40,357 nucleotides of DNA from Spirochaetales bacterium (GTDB lineage: Bacteria > Spirochaetota > Spirochaetia > Sphaerochaetales > Sphaerochaetaceae), in NCBI GenBank assembly GCA_022788185.1, contig JALEVV010000082.1, forward strand, positions 1 to 40,357, read 5' to 3'. Within the stretch, counting starts at the first letter, position 1. Every line of letters begins with the position of its first letter. A program made the position numbers and the translations under genes. This document shows positions 8,318 to 15,557 of this stretch, in pieces. The notes beneath the pieces are model-generated. The model was not told the origin of the DNA. It saw only the letters and a list, made by a program, of their open reading frames with translations, and did not search any database.

Positions 8318-9220
8318 ATGACAAACATAATCCTCGACCTGGATACGGGCATTGACGATACACTGGCCCTGCTCTACGTGATCGCAAGGCGCGATGAATT
8401 CAATCTTCTCGGAGTCACATCCACATTCGGAAACGTTGAAACTGAAACTTCAGCCCGGAATTCACTTACCATACTGGATCTCTTCGGACGTACGGACGTA
8501 CCCGTTTTCATTGGCGAAAGAGCACCGGAAGGAAAGACTGCCTATCAGGTGATGCCCTACATATACCGCATCCACGGCAGAAACGGCCTTGGGGAAGTGG
8601 ATTTTCCCAGCTCCCAAAGGAAACCGGAAGAAGGTGCCGTTTCCTTCCTGAGCCGGATGATAACCTCTCATCCCGATGACCTCACGATAGTGGCAACAGG
8701 TCCGCTGAGAAACCTGGCTGAGGTGTACCGCAAATATCCTGAAACTATGAAAATACCTCATAAGGTGATCTCTATGGGAGGGGCCCTCACGGTGGAAGGA
8801 AATGTCACGCCCTTTGCAGAGGCAAACTACTATAAGGACCCGAAGAGTGCCTCCTTCGTGTTCTCCCTTCCCATCGATCTCATCCAGATACCACTGGATG
8901 TGACCGAGCGCTCACATCTGCATCTTTCGGACACGGAGGAATGGAAAGGTGAAAGAGGGATGCTCATCAGGAAAATGACTGAGTTCTACATTGGCTTCCA
9001 TAAGAAGGACTTCAGCTACCTGCATGACCCTTCCGCAGTGTGTGCGGCCCTTCACCCTGAATACTTCAGTTATCTTTCGCTGCCCATGAAGATCACGGAC
9101 GATGGACGCTCCGTCGGTGACTATATGGCAGCTATCCCTGAAAAGAAGGTGGCTGTAGATGTCAGGACGGAATGTGTGGAAGAAGAGCTGAAGCGCAGCT
9201 GGAAAAAGCTACTGGGCTGA
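8318..9220 (+). CDS. Inosine-uridine-type nucleoside hydrolase
   Basis: The 300-residue protein opens with ILDLDTGIDDTLALLYV, the calcium-binding Asp cluster of the nucleoside hydrolase family (consensus DxDxxxDD). Further family motifs are GVTSTFGNV, VPVFIGE, HGRNGLG, IVATGPLRNLAEV, SMGGALTVEGNVTPFAEANYYKDP and HDPSAVCAA. The enzyme cleaves the N-glycosidic bond of ribonucleosides in the cytoplasm to give base plus ribose. Which nucleoside it prefers cannot be read here. It is monocistronic: a terminator lies upstream and a convergent kinase gene overlaps its last 12 bp. The start at 8318 sits right at the motif, with only a weak GGG upstream. Confidence 0.93.
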   Translation: MTNIILDLDTGIDDTLALLYVIARRDEFNLLGVTSTFGNVETETSARNSLTILDLFGRTDVPVFIGERAPEGKTAYQVMPYIYRIHGRNGLGEVDFPSSQRKPEEGAVSFLSRMITSHPDDLTIVATGPLRNLAEVYRKYPETMKIPHKVISMGGALTVEGNVTPFAEANYYKDPKSASFVFSLPIDLIQIPLDVTERSHLHLSDTEEWKGERGMLIRKMTEFYIGFHKKDFSYLHDPSAVCAALHPEYFSYLSLPMKITDDGRSVGDYMAAIPEKKVAVDVRTECVEEELKRSWKKLLG

Positions 9221-10867
9221 ACTTCCTCCGCCTGATAGCGGGAAGCGGAAGACGACACAGGCATATCCGTCCTCATTGAAGATGTTCATCTCCCCCTGAT
9301 GGTTATAGAACAGATCTATTCTGTCCCTGGTATTCAGAAGTCCAAGCGAGGAGGAAGACTCCAGCGCCTTTGCATTCTTGTTTCGAACACCGTCCAGGAC
9401 GTTTTCAGGGAATGGGTTGCCGTCATCAATTATTGAAAAGACCAGGAAATCTCCGTCACGCACCGCCCTGATCTCAATATGCAGGGTTTTCCCTTCCATG
9501 AAACCGTAGTTGAATGCGTTTTCCAGAACAGGCTGGAAGATCATCCAGGGGACGGGCATGTCCATGAACTCCTCCGGGATGGAGGTGCTGAAGACAAAGG
9601 AGTCCTTGAAGCGGAAGTGCTGAAGCTCAATGTAGGTCTCCACCGACTCCAGCTCTTCCCTGAGGGGAATGCCGCTGTGGTTGTCAAAGCGGAGGGACTG
9701 CTTCATCAGGTTGGAAAGCAGCTTGGTCATCTGACTAAGGTCATTCTCCCCACCGCTGGTCCTGACGGCTTTCCAGTAAAGGTTGTTCAGGGTGTTGAAG
9801 AGGAAATGAGGGTTTATCTGAAGCTGCAGTGCCCTGTATTCCAGTGCTTCGGACCTGAGCTTGAGATAGTCCTGTTCCACAAAGTGCTTCAGGATCAGGT
9901 CATCAAGTCTGACGAAGATGTTCTCATCCTCCTTGGGCTGTTCCAGTTCGGCGCCTGACCTATTCAGTGCCTCAATCAGGTTGTTGATGAAACGCCTTTC
10001 CTCCATGTTTGTCCTGTAAGTGAGCAGGAGGCCTAAAGCTGTCGCAAAGACGATTGCAAGAAATGTCAGATATATGATGCTGTGGGATGGCGCGAAGAGC
10101 TCCTTCCTGCTGAAGGATAGGCTGTACTGCCATCCATATTTGGGGCTGGACATGCTGACTGAGAACGGATTCTTCTCATTAAACGGAAGCTGGGAATAGG
10201 AGAAAAGCGGCTCGCCCTTCTCGTTGAAGACTTCCACGAAGGGTGCGGCCCTGCCGCTGTTCTTCTCAAAGAAGTTGGTCATCTCCGAAATCCTGACATC
10301 AAGGATGATGACACCTATTTTCTCATCGTTCCTGTCCAGAATGGGACGGGAAAGCCTTATTATGTTATTGTCGTGTCTTTCGCTTTCAAGGGTATATGAA
10401 GTCGGTTTCTTCATGTACTCGCTGACCCATTCCTCCTCCCCGACTTCATTCAGCTTCTCATACCCGCTTCCGGAGTAAAGGATATATCCGGTCTGGTTGT
10501 CGATGTACAGAAAGATGGCGCTGACGGTCGGGCGGGTATTGGCTATGGAGGTAAAGAAGGATTTGACCAGCTGGGTCTCTCGGAAAAGCTGATAGTCCAT
10601 CTGGGAAATGTCATGTACCTGCTTCAGGTTGGTAAGGATATCGGGATTCCTGAGCAGCATTGTGTTGATGGCATCCAGCTCATCCATGACGGAATCATAG
10701 TAGGTGATGGTCTGTGACAGGGTGCTGTTTGCCATCTCCGTCGTTGATTTCCTGATACTGTAAAGCGTTATTCCTGAACTGATTATCCCCAGAAAGATAA
10801 TCGTAATGAGCATCGGGAATGAATGTCTCAGGAAGATTCTGATGAGATTTCTGTTGCCTTTGCTCAC
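9209..10867 (-). CDS. Sensor histidine kinase, LytS/YesM type
   Basis: The 552-residue kinase has a membrane segment at about 17-37, an extracytoplasmic sensor region of about 225 residues, a second membrane segment at about 262-283 and a cytoplasmic kinase. The H-box ALQLQINPHFLFNTLNNLYWK (His about 354) is typical of the His_kinase/YesM family. The ATP-binding region shows the N-box (QPVLENAFNYGF) and a G-box (SLGLLNTRDRI). It phosphorylates the response regulator whose gene overlaps its start by 4 bp (ATGA, 10864-10867). YesM/YesN pairs commonly control polysaccharide uptake and degradation genes. The neighbouring GH28/GH105 operon is the obvious candidate, by inference. Its 3' end overlaps the nucleoside hydrolase on the other strand by 12 bp. 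Confidence 0.93.
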   Translation of the reverse strand: MSKGNRNLIRIFLRHSFPMLITIIFLGIISSGITLYSIRKSTTEMANSTLSQTITYYDSVMDELDAINTMLLRNPDILTNLKQVHDISQMDYQLFRETQLVKSFFTSIANTRPTVSAIFLYIDNQTGYILYSGSGYEKLNEVGEEEWVSEYMKKPTSYTLESERHDNNIIRLSRPILDRNDEKIGVIILDVRISEMTNFFEKNSGRAAPFVEVFNEKGEPLFSYSQLPFNEKNPFSVSMSSPKYGWQYSLSFSRKELFAPSHSIIYLTFLAIVFATALGLLLTYRTNMEERRFINNLIEALNRSGAELEQPKEDENIFVRLDDLILKHFVEQDYLKLRSEALEYRALQLQINPHFLFNTLNNLYWKAVRTSGGENDLSQMTKLLSNLMKQSLRFDNHSGIPLREELESVETYIELQHFRFKDSFVFSTSIPEEFMDMPVPWMIFQPVLENAFNYGFMEGKTLHIEIRAVRDGDFLVFSIIDDGNPFPENVLDGVRNKNAKALESSSSLGLLNTRDRIDLFYNHQGEMNIFNEDGYACVVFRFPLSGGGSSAQ

Positions 10868-11610
10868 TTCTTATTCTTCCTGCTGTTCCTGTACTCTATC
10901 GGAGTCATTCCGTAGACCTTTCTGAAGGTCCTGCAGAAGTTCTGACTGTCCGTATATCCCAGCGCCTCCGCAATCTCCTTATTCCGGTATTTGGCAGGCG
11001 GGGTCAGCATGGAGATGGCAGTAGCCATCTTTATGTCCTGAAGATACTTCTGGAAGTTGATCCCGGTCTCCTTTTTGAAAAGGCGGGACAGGTACGACTC
11101 GCTTACGCCAAGCTCATCGGCAACGGCACTGAGGGTGCATTCCCGGGTCCTTTTCTTCATAAGCTCAATGGCATTGCGGACCAGCACGTTGTCAATACCG
11201 TCATTTTCTTTGTCAGAGGACGGAAGAGGTGCCCTGGCATCGAGGATCTCCTTTATTCTGGTGAAGGTTTTGGTAAGCTCATCAAGGGAAACGGGCTTCA
11301 CCAGATAGTCCTGCACGCCATATTTTATGGCCTGCTTTGCATATCTGAATTCGTCATAGGCGGACATGACGCAGAAAAGCGGTTTATTCTCCTTTCTGCT
11401 GAGGGCGTCGAGAATATCAAAACCTGATTTAAGCGGGAGCCTTATATCGGTCAGGACCACATCAGGCATTGTTTTCTGACAGAAATCCAGGGCCACATTG
11501 GCAAACCTGAATGACCCTATGACCTGGAAACCGATGCTTTCCCAGGGGTAACAGTCGGTCAGGGCTTCAAGAGTTTCCTCTTCGTCGTCAATGATAATCA
11601 GTGAATACAT
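10864..11610 (-). CDS. Response regulator with AraC-type DNA-binding domain (YesN type)
   Basis: The 248-residue protein has a receiver domain (acidic pocket IIIDDEEE at 5-12, phospho-acceptor Asp 55 in VVLTDIRLP, Lys in DYLVKPV). It ends with an AraC helix-turn-helix pair (SAVADELGVSESYLSRLFKKETG, then NKEIAEALGYTDSQNFCRTFRKVYGMTPIEYR). It is partnered with the overlapping kinase gene. GGAG lies about 7 nt before ATG 11610. It probably controls the adjacent pectin-degradation operon. Only about 40 bp separate it from that operon's terminator, so its own promoter must be compact or it relies on read-through. Confidence 0.94.
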   Translation of the reverse strand: MYSLIIIDDEEETLEALTDCYPWESIGFQVIGSFRFANVALDFCQKTMPDVVLTDIRLPLKSGFDILDALSRKENKPLFCVMSAYDEFRYAKQAIKYGVQDYLVKPVSLDELTKTFTRIKEILDARAPLPSSDKENDGIDNVLVRNAIELMKKRTRECTLSAVADELGVSESYLSRLFKKETGINFQKYLQDIKMATAISMLTPPAKYRNKEIAEALGYTDSQNFCRTFRKVYGMTPIEYRNSRKNKK

Positions 11611-11647
11611 GAATCATCTCCGGAATATTTCGCATCCGTTCATTTGT

Positions 11648-11674
11648 GAAAAGAGGACGCTGCCGGCGTCCTCT
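11648..11674 (-). terminator. Terminator of the GH28-to-isomerase operon
   Basis: Read on the minus strand, AGAGGACGC (11674-11666) pairs with GCGTCCTCT (11660-11652) around a five-base loop and is followed by TTTTC. It lies just past the stop of the isomerase gene and before the response regulator. Confidence 0.82.
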
Positions 11675-11682
11675 TACCTGAG

Positions 11683-12537
11683 TCAGTCAATCGGGCAGCT
11701 GTCGTAAAGCTCCTTAATGTGGTTGCCGCACCACTGGGCATTTTCCGGTGTGGTGTTTTCCAGGGTTGCATAGATGAACGGTTTTTCTTTCTTGATGAAG
11801 CGGATAATCTGGGTGTAATCCATCTCTCCCGTTCCCGCACCCACGCTCTTGAGGCCATAGCCCTCGTTCACACGGATGAAGTCCTTGAAATGAACCATGG
11901 CGATATCCGGTCCAAGCAGCTCGATGGCTTCCTGGAAGACCTCTTCCCTGTGGTCCACATTGTCCAGATCAAGCATGTTCACGGGATCAAAGAGAACCTG
12001 GAGGTTATGGGAGCCGATCTCATCCAGAGCCTGTCTGCATCTTTTGGGTCCCCAGATGATGTGTCTTGCAACGGGTTCGATCGCAAGGGTGACGCCGTAC
12101 TGCTCGGCACATCTGACTACAGGCTTAAGCTCCTTCAGGAAGAGGGAGAAAGCCGCATCGGAACGGCATTCGGGGCAGTATTTGTATTCCACATTGGGAG
12201 CACCAGTTTCGGTACCGACCATTCCGCAGCCTAACAGGGAGGCAAACCTTATGTGTGCGAAATACTTCTCCCTGGCGGTCTTCATGTAATCCGGATCAGG
12301 GTTTGCCAGATTCAGATAGTTGCCGATAACGGCAATATCCAGGCCGTTTCTCTCAAACAGGTGCCTAAGGTAGTTCGCATATCCCGGTGTGAGGGCTGAA
12401 GCTGTGCACGGATATTCCTTGAGTGCCTTGGAAAGTGCCAGGTGAACGCATGAAAATCCCTTTCCCCTTACAATTGGAAGAAGCTCATCCAGAGGAAGTT
12501 TTTCCGCATCATGAAGTCTGAGTCCGATCTGTACCAT
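11683..12537 (-). CDS. Sugar phosphate isomerase/epimerase family protein (TIM barrel)
   Basis: The 284-residue protein fits the xylose-isomerase-like TIM barrel family (PF01261 type). The expected metal-binding residues are visible: Glu in LAIEPVARHII, Asp and Asn in LFDPVNMLDL, His in MVHFKDF and Glu in YATLENTTPEN. Members isomerise or epimerise sugars, keto acids or inositol derivatives in the cytoplasm. The substrate here is unknown, but as the last gene of a uronate/aldarate operon it may act on a uronate, a keto sugar acid or hydroxypyruvate. A clear AGGAGA ribosome-binding site precedes ATG 12537. The terminator follows the stop. Confidence 0.88.
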   Translation of the reverse strand: MVQIGLRLHDAEKLPLDELLPIVRGKGFSCVHLALSKALKEYPCTASALTPGYANYLRHLFERNGLDIAVIGNYLNLANPDPDYMKTAREKYFAHIRFASLLGCGMVGTETGAPNVEYKYCPECRSDAAFSLFLKELKPVVRCAEQYGVTLAIEPVARHIIWGPKRCRQALDEIGSHNLQVLFDPVNMLDLDNVDHREEVFQEAIELLGPDIAMVHFKDFIRVNEGYGLKSVGAGTGEMDYTQIIRFIKKEKPFIYATLENTTPENAQWCGNHIKELYDSCPID

Positions 12538-12580
12538 AATAATCTCCTAATGTGTATTTTAACTGACCGTCCCGGATCAG

Positions 12581-12611
12581 CCTCCCCTCCGGAAATATTA
12601 CGGAAGGGAGG
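12581..12611 (-). other. Intercistronic hairpin between lyase and isomerase genes
   Basis: CCTCCCCTCCG (12581-12591) and CGGAAGGGAGG (12601-12611) form an 11-bp stem with one mismatch. No T-run follows on the minus strand, so a role in mRNA stability or segment processing is more likely than full termination. Confidence 0.6.
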
Positions 12612-12631
12612 GTAATTCCGGAAAACCGATA

Positions 12632-13528
12632 TCAGATAAGTCCCTGATTTTTCAGGAGCTCTCTGAATTTTACCATCTGATTCTCAGGAGAGGGAAGATT
12701 CGGAAGGAACGGATCTCCCACATTCTGTCCGACAATGTTGGCATAGTCCTTGGCAGCAACAGGGAAGGATGAGGCATCCATCTGCAGCCTGATCGGGTTA
12801 AGATCAAACTGTGCCTTCAGGGCACCCTTAAGGTCACCTTCCATGAACTTGTTGTAGATCGAGCATACCAGCTCAGGCATATAGTTTGCCGTACAGCATA
12901 CTGCTCCGACACAGCCAACTGCCAGACCTGCGTAAATCACGGTGTCCTTTCCGCACATGACCTTGAAGCCCACATCGGCATTTCTCCTGATGAATTCCTC
13001 TGTCTGGGAAATGTCACCGGAGGAGTCCTTCATGCCTACGATGTTGTCCACATTGTGAGCAAGGTACTCGACTACACTCTGGGTAATCGGGTAACCGGTA
13101 CGTCCGGGGTTGTTGTAAAGGAGGACCGGAGTGTCGGGAACGGCGCGGGCAATGGTCTCGAAGTGGAGCTTGAGCTCAGCTTCCGTCGGCTTGATGAACA
13201 TGGGCTGGAGGATGGAAATACCGTCCACATGCTTTGAAGCGCCCATTTTGGCAAGTCTTACGCACTTGCTGGTCCTGATGGCACCGATGCCCATGTAAAC
13301 GGGAATCCTGCCCTTCACCTGATCAACAGCGACGGTGATGATCTCTTCCATCTCGTCTTCTTCCAGCATGTAGAACTCACCGTTGGATCCGAAGACCAGA
13401 AGACCTGCGATACCGCCCTTGATCATCCAGTCAATGTGCTTTCTGAATGCCGCCTCGTCGAACTTCTCATCCTTGGTGAACGGAGTTACCACGGGAGGGA
13501 TGATACCCTTGATGAAACTTGTGTCCAT
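12632..13528 (-). CDS. DapA/NanA-family lyase, probable keto-deoxy-aldarate aldolase
   Basis: The 298-residue protein belongs to the dihydrodipicolinate synthase superfamily of Schiff-base TIM-barrel lyases. Lys 167 (IVGMKDSSGD) is the Schiff-base residue and Tyr 138 (LLYNNPGRTGY) the catalytic Tyr. The GTTGE motif of DapA reads GSNGE (47-51), which argues against true DapA. The gene lies 12 bp below garR in the same operon. GarR would reduce tartronate semialdehyde, so the fitting reaction is cleavage of 5-keto-4-deoxyglucarate to pyruvate and tartronate semialdehyde, replacing the unrelated GarL. Alternatives are 2-keto-3-deoxygluconate aldolase or a KdgD-like dehydratase. The fold is certain; the substrate is inferred. 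Confidence 0.88.
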   Translation of the reverse strand: MDTSFIKGIIPPVVTPFTKDEKFDEAAFRKHIDWMIKGGIAGLLVFGSNGEFYMLEEDEMEEIITVAVDQVKGRIPVYMGIGAIRTSKCVRLAKMGASKHVDGISILQPMFIKPTEAELKLHFETIARAVPDTPVLLYNNPGRTGYPITQSVVEYLAHNVDNIVGMKDSSGDISQTEEFIRRNADVGFKVMCGKDTVIYAGLAVGCVGAVCCTANYMPELVCSIYNKFMEGDLKGALKAQFDLNPIRLQMDASSFPVAAKDYANIVGQNVGDPFLPNLPSPENQMVKFRELLKNQGLI

Positions 13529-13540
13529 AACTGCCCTGCC

Positions 13541-14419
13541 TTAATAAATTGTAGCAGATGCTACCTTCTCATACCACTTGGCAAGTGCGCTGTGATCGCA
13601 CTGTCCGAGACCGTCTGCCCTGAGTGTCTGCATCATTTCCATGACTTCGGCTGTGAGCGGGAGCGGAGCTCCGACTGCATGGCCTGTCTCAAGTGCGTTG
13701 TTGAGGTCCTTTATGTGGAGGTCAATCTTGAAGCCGGGCTTTGTGTCGTTGGATGTCATCATGGGTCCCTTTGCATTCATTACGGTGGAACCTGCGAGAC
13801 CGCCCTTGATTGCGGCAAAGACCGTATCAGGATCAACACCGGCCTTCTTTGCGAGCATGAAGCCTTCGGCCACTGCAGCGATGTTTGCAGCAACTATGAC
13901 CTGGTTGCAGAGCTTTGTGGTATTTCCTGCGCCGACGCCACCGCAGAGGACTGCGGAAGAGCCCATTGCATCGAAGAGGGGCTTACACTTATTGAAGACC
14001 TCCTCATCTCCGCCGACCATGAAGGCAAGCGTGCCGTCGATGGCCTTCGGCTCACCGCCGGAGACGGGTGCATCCAGCATTCTGATTCCCTTGGCTTCAA
14101 GTTCCTTTGCAATCTCCTGGCTGACACCCGGAGCGATTGATGAACAGTCAATGAAGATCTGTCCTTCCTTCATCATGGAGACGACACCGCCTTCGCCGAG
14201 CATTACGTTCTTAACCTGCGGGCCGTTCGGAAGCATGGTGATGATGACCTCTGCCTTTTCCGCCACTTCCTGATAGGAGGCTGCGATACAGCCTGCTGCC
14301 ACAGGACCTTCGCAGGCAGACATGGTTCTGTTGGAGACATAGACTTCATGTCCTGCCTTCCTGAGGTTGATGGCCATGGGCTTACCCATGATTCCCATAC
14401 CGATAAATCCGATTTTCAT
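13541..14419 (-). CDS. garR: Tartronate semialdehyde reductase (2-hydroxy-3-oxopropionate reductase)
   Basis: The 292-residue protein has an N-terminal Rossmann NAD(P) motif (MKIGFIGMGIMGKPMAINL) and the beta-hydroxyacid dehydrogenase signature DAPVSGGEPKAIDGTLAFMVGG (about 116-137). The catalytic Lys is about 169 (GAGNTTKLCNQVI). The C-terminal helical domain includes GGLAGSTVMNAKGPM, KPGFKIDLHIKDLNNAL and PLTAEVMEMMQTLRADG. As I remember E. coli GarR, the likeness is close along the whole length, including the last block. It reduces tartronate semialdehyde to D-glycerate in galactarate/glucarate breakdown. This fits garD and the lyase in the same island. Related 3-hydroxyisobutyrate dehydrogenases are a less likely alternative. 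Confidence 0.92.
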   Translation of the reverse strand: MKIGFIGMGIMGKPMAINLRKAGHEVYVSNRTMSACEGPVAAGCIAASYQEVAEKAEVIITMLPNGPQVKNVMLGEGGVVSMMKEGQIFIDCSSIAPGVSQEIAKELEAKGIRMLDAPVSGGEPKAIDGTLAFMVGGDEEVFNKCKPLFDAMGSSAVLCGGVGAGNTTKLCNQVIVAANIAAVAEGFMLAKKAGVDPDTVFAAIKGGLAGSTVMNAKGPMMTSNDTKPGFKIDLHIKDLNNALETGHAVGAPLPLTAEVMEMMQTLRADGLGQCDHSALAKWYEKVASATIY

Positions 14420-14452
14420 ATTATTAAATCTCCTTAATCTTTATCCTTAGAA

Positions 14453-15544
14453 TTATTCCGTTACCCTGAGATATTCAGACCAGGCCATCAGGGAAGCGGC
14501 AGCTCCATGCTGATTGTCCGTCATCTGTTTCTCTGAAAGGTAGTAATCGGGAAGACCCGTCCTGTCAGTTCTGTTGTCCGGTCCGGGTCCGAGACCGGCA
14601 GAGGCACAGATACCGTAAAGGTGAATTTCATCGCCTTCCTTCTTAAGGTAGGTATCCCTGATTCCATCGAGAACTTCCTTTCCCCTGAGAGCATCGCCTG
14701 CATCCAGCATGCCCAGCCTTGCACCCTTCATAAGGGCATAGGCGACCATTGCGGAGCCGCTGGTCTCAGAGTAGTTGCCTTCCAGATCCGCTCTGTCCAC
14801 AACCTGGAGGAACATCTTTGTTTCAGGCACCTGATACTTCATGATGCCGGAAATTGCCTTTCTCAGCAGGGGGATGAGTTTCTCAGCCTCAGGTGTTCTG
14901 TCCCTGAGTATTTCATAAACATCGCAGAGTGCCATGAGATACCACCCTTCAGCCCTGAGCCAGACTGCAGGGGACTGTCCCGTGGTCTTATCAGCCCATT
15001 CGGCTTCCTTCGAGCAGTCGACCGCATGCATGTAAAGATCGAGAGCCGGGTTATAGAGCATCTCCTCAGCCTTCACGAACTGACCGATGATGTCGGCAGT
15101 CTTATCTTCCCCGATTTCCTCAGAAACCGCTGCATAGAAGGGCTGACCCATGTAAAGACCGTCCAGCCATACCTGGTTGGGATAGATGTTCTTGTGCCAG
15201 AAATTTCCGGTGCACGTCCTCGGGTAGGTGCTGAAGTTTCCGTAGACCTTCAGATAAGCATCTCTATATTTCTCATCCTTAGTAAGGTCATAAAGTGCGT
15301 AAAGCGACTTTCCGAAGCTGATTTTGTCGATGTTGTCCTCACTCCAGTTGATGATGGTGCCATCATCCTTGAGCAGGTACTTCGCAGAATCGAGAATATA
15401 TTTTCTGTAATCCTCATCTCCTGTCACCTTATAAAGATAATACGATGCCAGGATACAGATGTCATCCTTGTAGTTCCATGCCTTGTCCCGCAGGAAATCC
15501 TCTAACTTCCGACCTAGGAACCATTTTGAATACTCTTTCCACAT
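14453..15544 (-). CDS. GH105/GH88-family unsaturated rhamnogalacturonyl/galacturonyl hydrolase
   Basis: The 363-residue protein has the (alpha/alpha)6-barrel pattern of GH105 (YteR/YesR type): WFLGRKLEDFLRDKAWNY, FWHKNIYPNQVWLDGLYMGQPFYA with the catalytic Asp in WLDGLYM, GQSPAVWLRAEGWYLMAL, and the YSETSGSAMVAYAL and HGAAASLMAWSEYL blocks. It removes the 4,5-unsaturated uronic acid from the ends of pectin oligosaccharides. There is no signal peptide, so it acts in the cytoplasm. I place the start at ATG 15544 because AAGGAG lies 9 nt upstream; the upstream ATGs at 15580 and 15568 would run into the GH28 gene and have no such site. It follows GH28 by 13 bp and precedes garR. Confidence 0.9.
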   Translation of the reverse strand: MWKEYSKWFLGRKLEDFLRDKAWNYKDDICILASYYLYKVTGDEDYRKYILDSAKYLLKDDGTIINWSEDNIDKISFGKSLYALYDLTKDEKYRDAYLKVYGNFSTYPRTCTGNFWHKNIYPNQVWLDGLYMGQPFYAAVSEEIGEDKTADIIGQFVKAEEMLYNPALDLYMHAVDCSKEAEWADKTTGQSPAVWLRAEGWYLMALCDVYEILRDRTPEAEKLIPLLRKAISGIMKYQVPETKMFLQVVDRADLEGNYSETSGSAMVAYALMKGARLGMLDAGDALRGKEVLDGIRDTYLKKEGDEIHLYGICASAGLGPGPDNRTDRTGLPDYYLSEKQMTDNQHGAAASLMAWSEYLRVTE

Positions 15545-15557
15545 ATCATTTATCTCC

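Noticed and set aside
14621..15505. 294-codon frame antisense to the GH105 gene
   Set aside because: Shadow of a conserved gene, with no start signal or family.
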